DNA of 64,000 bases from JADKAV01 sp037046735 (lineage in GTDB: Bacteria > Actinomycetota > Actinomycetes > S36-B12 > UBA10799), in the NCBI GenBank assembly GCA_037046735.1, contig JBAOHC010000029.1, forward strand, positions 1-64,000, given 5' to 3'. A program made the translations under genes and the position numbers. The notes beneath the pieces were generated by a model. The model did not search any database. It was not told where the DNA came from and worked only from the letters and a program-made list of their open reading frames with translations. This document shows positions 61,511 to 64,000 of this stretch, one piece after another (position 1 is the first letter of the stretch; each line of letters opens with the position of its first letter).

Positions 61511-62649
61511 GAAACCACCGTGGTGGTCAACCGGGACAGGGGTTCACTGACCGCGTCGACGGCGGCCGCGAGATCCTTCACCTGCTCGGGCGTCAGATCG
61601 GTGTACAGCACGAAACCGTCACCATCGCGATACCGATCGAGTCGCTGCTGAAGCTGCCTGAAGCGCGTCGTGAGCTCTGTCGCCAGGTCAGGGTTCTTCT
61701 GTTCCACGACGGGCTTGAGTTCTTCGAATGCCACCCGGGCGCCGTCGACGTTGGCCTGGAAGTCCCACAGGTCGGTGTGCGACCAGATCTCCTCCTCACC
61801 GGTGACTTTGCCGGTGGCCACCTCGTCGAGCAACTCCTTGGCGCCGTTGCTGAGCTGGTCAGGGGTGAACTCGAGCTCCCGCACCCGCTGATTGAGCACG
61901 GCCGTGTCTGCGACCAGCTGCTCGGCCAGCTCCTGGCGCTGCTTCTCGGTCAAAGGCGTGTAGCCCCTCGCCGGCGGCCACAGGTCCTTCTCGATCCGGT
62001 GCCAGCCGGTCCAAGCCTGACCCTCTTCGAGGTCGGCTTCGCGCAGATCGAGTTTGGGGTCGAGATCGCCGAAGGACTCCGCGACCGGCTCGATGCGTTC
62101 CCAATGCTCCCGGGTGGTGGCGTACAGGCTGCGCGCCTTGTCGTCGTCCCCGGTGAGGTAGGCGGCGACGAAGGCGTCGGTGTCGGCGACAAGTTGGGCC
62201 GCCTGGTCCTTGACGTAGCCCGCGTAGGCGGTCGTCGCTGCCGCGAGCTGCTCGCCGATCGCGCCTGTCGGCACGATCTGGGTTCCGGAGTCGGTCACGG
62301 TGAAGCCAGCCCGGATGCCGTCGCCGACCATCCCCGGCTTGCAGGCCGTGTAGTAGGTGCCCGGCTGGGCCAGGAGCACCAGATCGCGCGTCAGGCCGGG
62401 GCCGATGTTCTCGACCTCGCCCACGATCCGCAGTCCGTCATCGGCGAGCAGGTAGAACTCGCTCACCTGGCTGCCCTGGTTGGTCACAGTGAAGGCCAGC
62501 GTGCCCGACGGCGCCTCAGCCGCTGCGATCGCGCACGCATCGTCGGTGCTGGTCACGGCGATCGCACCCGTAGAACTGGCCGAGGGGTTCTCGGTGCACG
62601 CGGCGAGCCCCACGACGACCGTGGACAGCAGCAGGAAGGTTGTTCGCAC
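61507..62649 (-). CDS. efeO: Iron uptake protein EfeO (cupredoxin + M75 domain)
   Basis: ATG 62649 begins a lipoprotein signal with lipobox-like VVGLAAC near residue 18, so it is membrane anchored. Residues about 25-125 form a cupredoxin-like domain (GTLAFTVTNQGSQVSEFYLL, then YYTACKPGMVGDG). The remainder is the M75 (imelysin) helical domain with the metal motif REHWERIEPVAE and GWHRIEKDLWP. Length is 380 residues, normal for EfeO. It binds ferrous or ferric iron outside the membrane and hands it on. An IdeR/DtxR-type box lies 10 bases before the start codon. Confidence 0.92.
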   Translation of the reverse strand: MRTTFLLLSTVVVGLAACTENPSASSTGAIAVTSTDDACAIAAAEAPSGTLAFTVTNQGSQVSEFYLLADDGLRIVGEVENIGPGLTRDLVLLAQPGTYYTACKPGMVGDGIRAGFTVTDSGTQIVPTGAIGEQLAAATTAYAGYVKDQAAQLVADTDAFVAAYLTGDDDKARSLYATTREHWERIEPVAESFGDLDPKLDLREADLEEGQAWTGWHRIEKDLWPPARGYTPLTEKQRQELAEQLVADTAVLNQRVRELEFTPDQLSNGAKELLDEVATGKVTGEEEIWSHTDLWDFQANVDGARVAFEELKPVVEQKNPDLATELTTRFRQLQQRLDRYRDGDGFVLYTDLTPEQVKDLAAAVDAVSEPLSRLTTTVVS

Positions 62650-62658
62650 AGATACTCC

Positions 62659-62677
62659 TTAAGTTAGGCTTACCTAA
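62659..62677. promoter_or_regulatory. IdeR/DtxR-type iron box
   Basis: TTAAGTTAGGCTTACCTAA agrees with the DtxR/IdeR 19-bp consensus at 17 of 19 positions and is partly palindromic (AAGTTAGG...CCTAACTT). It overlaps the expected efeO promoter, predicting repression by iron-loaded IdeR. Confidence 0.8.
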
Positions 62678-62920
62678 CTTAGCGGCCACAGGTTTCTCAG
62701 CGTCGCCCTGGGTGCAGTGCACGACGAGTTCGCGACAGGCAGGCCGCAGAGCATCTGTCGAACCTTCCGATCTGGGCCAGCCGCCGCGATGGGGCCATGC
62801 CTTACTTCACCTGGCATCTCACGACGGTTGGGCGGTGAGGACTAGCGTTGCTAGGGCTTGATGAGCCTTCGTGGGCCGGTGCCACGTCCACGTCCAGCCA
62901 CCTGTTGAATGGAGGGAGTC

Positions 62921-64000
62921 ATGACCGATCCCATCTGCCCGCCGGGCACCCGCTTTGCCGCTGCCGTCGAGGCCGTACGCGCGGGCAAGGCCAGCATTGC
63001 CGACGCCGTCGCGCAGCTGCTGCGGGAACTCAACGATGACGAAATGCTGGGTCTGCTCGATGGCGACCTGTCGCTACGGGCGGGGCTGGCGGGCATGATG
63101 CGCCGGTACAACGAGGTCCCCTATGAGGCCGGCCGGGTCGACCGGCTCGGCATCCCCGGCATCCGTTTCACCGACGGGCCCCGCGGGGTCGTGGTCGGTT
63201 CGTCGACGGCCTTCCCGGTGGCCATCGCGCGTGCGGCAACCTGGGACATCGACCTCGAGGAGCGGATCGGGGACGCGATCGGTGCCGAGGCCCGTGCGCA
63301 GGGTGCCAACTTGTTCGCCGGCATCTGCATCAACCTGGCGCACGCACCGGGGTGGGGCCGGGCGCAGGAGTCCTACGGGGAGGAGCCCACGCTGTTGGGT
63401 GCCATGGGTGTCGCGCTCACGACCGGTGTCAAACCATGGGTGATGTCCTGCGTGAAACACTTCGCCCTCAACTCCATGGAGGAATCGCGTTTCCGGCTCG
63501 ACGTCGCCGTCGAAGAGGACGTCCTGCGCGAGGTGTACCTTCCGCATTTCCGGCAGGTCGTCGACGCTGGGGTCGATGCGGTGATGAGCGCCTACAACTC
63601 GGTCAACGGAGAGTGGGCAGGACAGAACACGCACCTGCTCACCGACATCCTTCGCGACGAGTGGGCATTCGACGGTTTCGTCATGACGGACTTCATCTGG
63701 GGTCTGCGCGACCCCGTTGGCTCGGTGGCCGCGGGCCAGGATCTCGAGATGCCCTTTCGCCAGCAGCGCGCCAGGACGCTGACCAGGGCCCTGGCTGACG
63801 GGCGACTGGCCAAGGCGGACGTGGAACGCGCGGCCAGCCGGCTGCTCACAGCCCAGGTCAGGCTCGCGCTGCGGGCGCGGCCGACACCCCGATGCGACCG
63901 TGATCGCATCCGACGAACACCGCGCACTTGCCCGCGACGCCGCGCGCCGAGGTGCTGTCCTGCTGCGCAACGCCGACGTAGCGGGCCATCCCGCGCTGCC
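62921..64000 (+). CDS. GH3 family beta-glucosidase-like enzyme (cut by window end, one frameshift)
   Basis: ATG 62921 follows GGAGGGAGTC. The GH3 barrel shows IPGIRFTDGPRGVVVG, FAGICINLAHAPGWGRAQES, SCVKHFALNSMEESR and the nucleophile Asp in DGFVMTDFIWGLRD. Near 63885-63895 the frame shifts. The next frame continues IASDEHRALARDAARRGAVL and LLRNADVAGHPAL into the second domain and off the window edge. It would hydrolyse a beta-linked glucoside or similar sugar. No signal peptide is seen, so it is probably cytoplasmic. Sugar specificity is unknown. Confidence 0.85.
   Translation, partial: MTDPICPPGTRFAAAVEAVRAGKASIADAVAQLLRELNDDEMLGLLDGDLSLRAGLAGMMRRYNEVPYEAGRVDRLGIPGIRFTDGPRGVVVGSSTAFPVAIARAATWDIDLEERIGDAIGAEARAQGANLFAGICINLAHAPGWGRAQESYGEEPTLLGAMGVALTTGVKPWVMSCVKHFALNSMEESRFRLDVAVEEDVLREVYLPHFRQVVDAGVDAVMSAYNSVNGEWAGQNTHLLTDILRDEWAFDGFVMTDFIWGLRDPVGSVAAGQDLEMPFRQQRARTLTRALADGRLAKADVERAASRLLTAQVRLALRARPTPRCDRDRIRRTPRTCPRRRAPRCCPAAQRRRSGPSRAA

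Overview
The window reads as the chromosome of a high-GC actinobacterium. The main pointers are actinobacterial markers (DUF3145 and DUF3052 proteins, homodimeric AceE, adjacent glnA2 and glnE, an F420-dependent reductase, a ROK polyphosphate glucokinase next to map, and an IdeR/DtxR-type iron box). GTG starts and 4-bp ATGA/GTGA stop/start overlaps are common. I cannot place it below phylum level.

Region 1 (1-7510) is an integrated, phage- or plasmid-like element lying against tRNA-Asn. From the left it holds the C-terminal part of a cytosine-5 DNA methyltransferase, a broken endonuclease, a minus-strand string of small genes, a large TOPRIM/helicase replication gene, two small HTH genes, a regulatory gap and a tyrosine integrase. 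Almost every long gene here carries indels. The replication gene contains twelve exact copies of the octamer TGTGAACG in both orientations. The far attachment site is not in the window.

Region 2 (7751-11346) has a secreted protein, a CAT-anticodon tRNA, and then a 2.9-kb islet with a copper-type P-ATPase and a DUF2892 protein. The islet is bounded by a 23-bp perfect duplication of the tRNA 3' end and carries no integrase.

Region 3 (11325-24191) holds cell-surface and central-metabolism genes: a CHAP protein, a DUF3445 protein, DUF3145, a subtilase with a C-terminal array of GRNWA repeats, a sensor kinase whose start codon sits inside a 15-bp hairpin, its response regulator, a CoA-transferase, aceE and DUF3052.

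Region 4 (24418-33247) runs from tRNA-Val through Nif3, a zinc-ribbon protein and an AlaX-like editing protein to a galactose module (galK, galT, GH36 alpha-galactosidase) interleaved with a run of very small coupled genes.

Region 5 (33275-46099) holds housekeeping genes: ICMT-like, MarR, ppgK, map, npdG, panB, a drug exporter with its TetR regulator, nadE, glnA2 and glnE.

Region 6 (46227-64000) has an unrecognised Rossmann-like protein, copA, a secreted RCC1-repeat protein, a FUSC-like protein, an unusual RCK-pore-RCK potassium channel, a membrane alpha/beta hydrolase, a GT2 polysaccharide synthase coupled to a GH18 protein, iron-uptake genes efeO and efeB under an IdeR-type box, and the start of a GH3 glycosidase.

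Single-base frameshifts occur in glnE (two), the GT2 gene, the potassium channel, the GH3 gene and the 7751 gene. At least one lies in a G run. Consensus indel errors are therefore likely across the window, although the left element has clearly more of them per kilobase.
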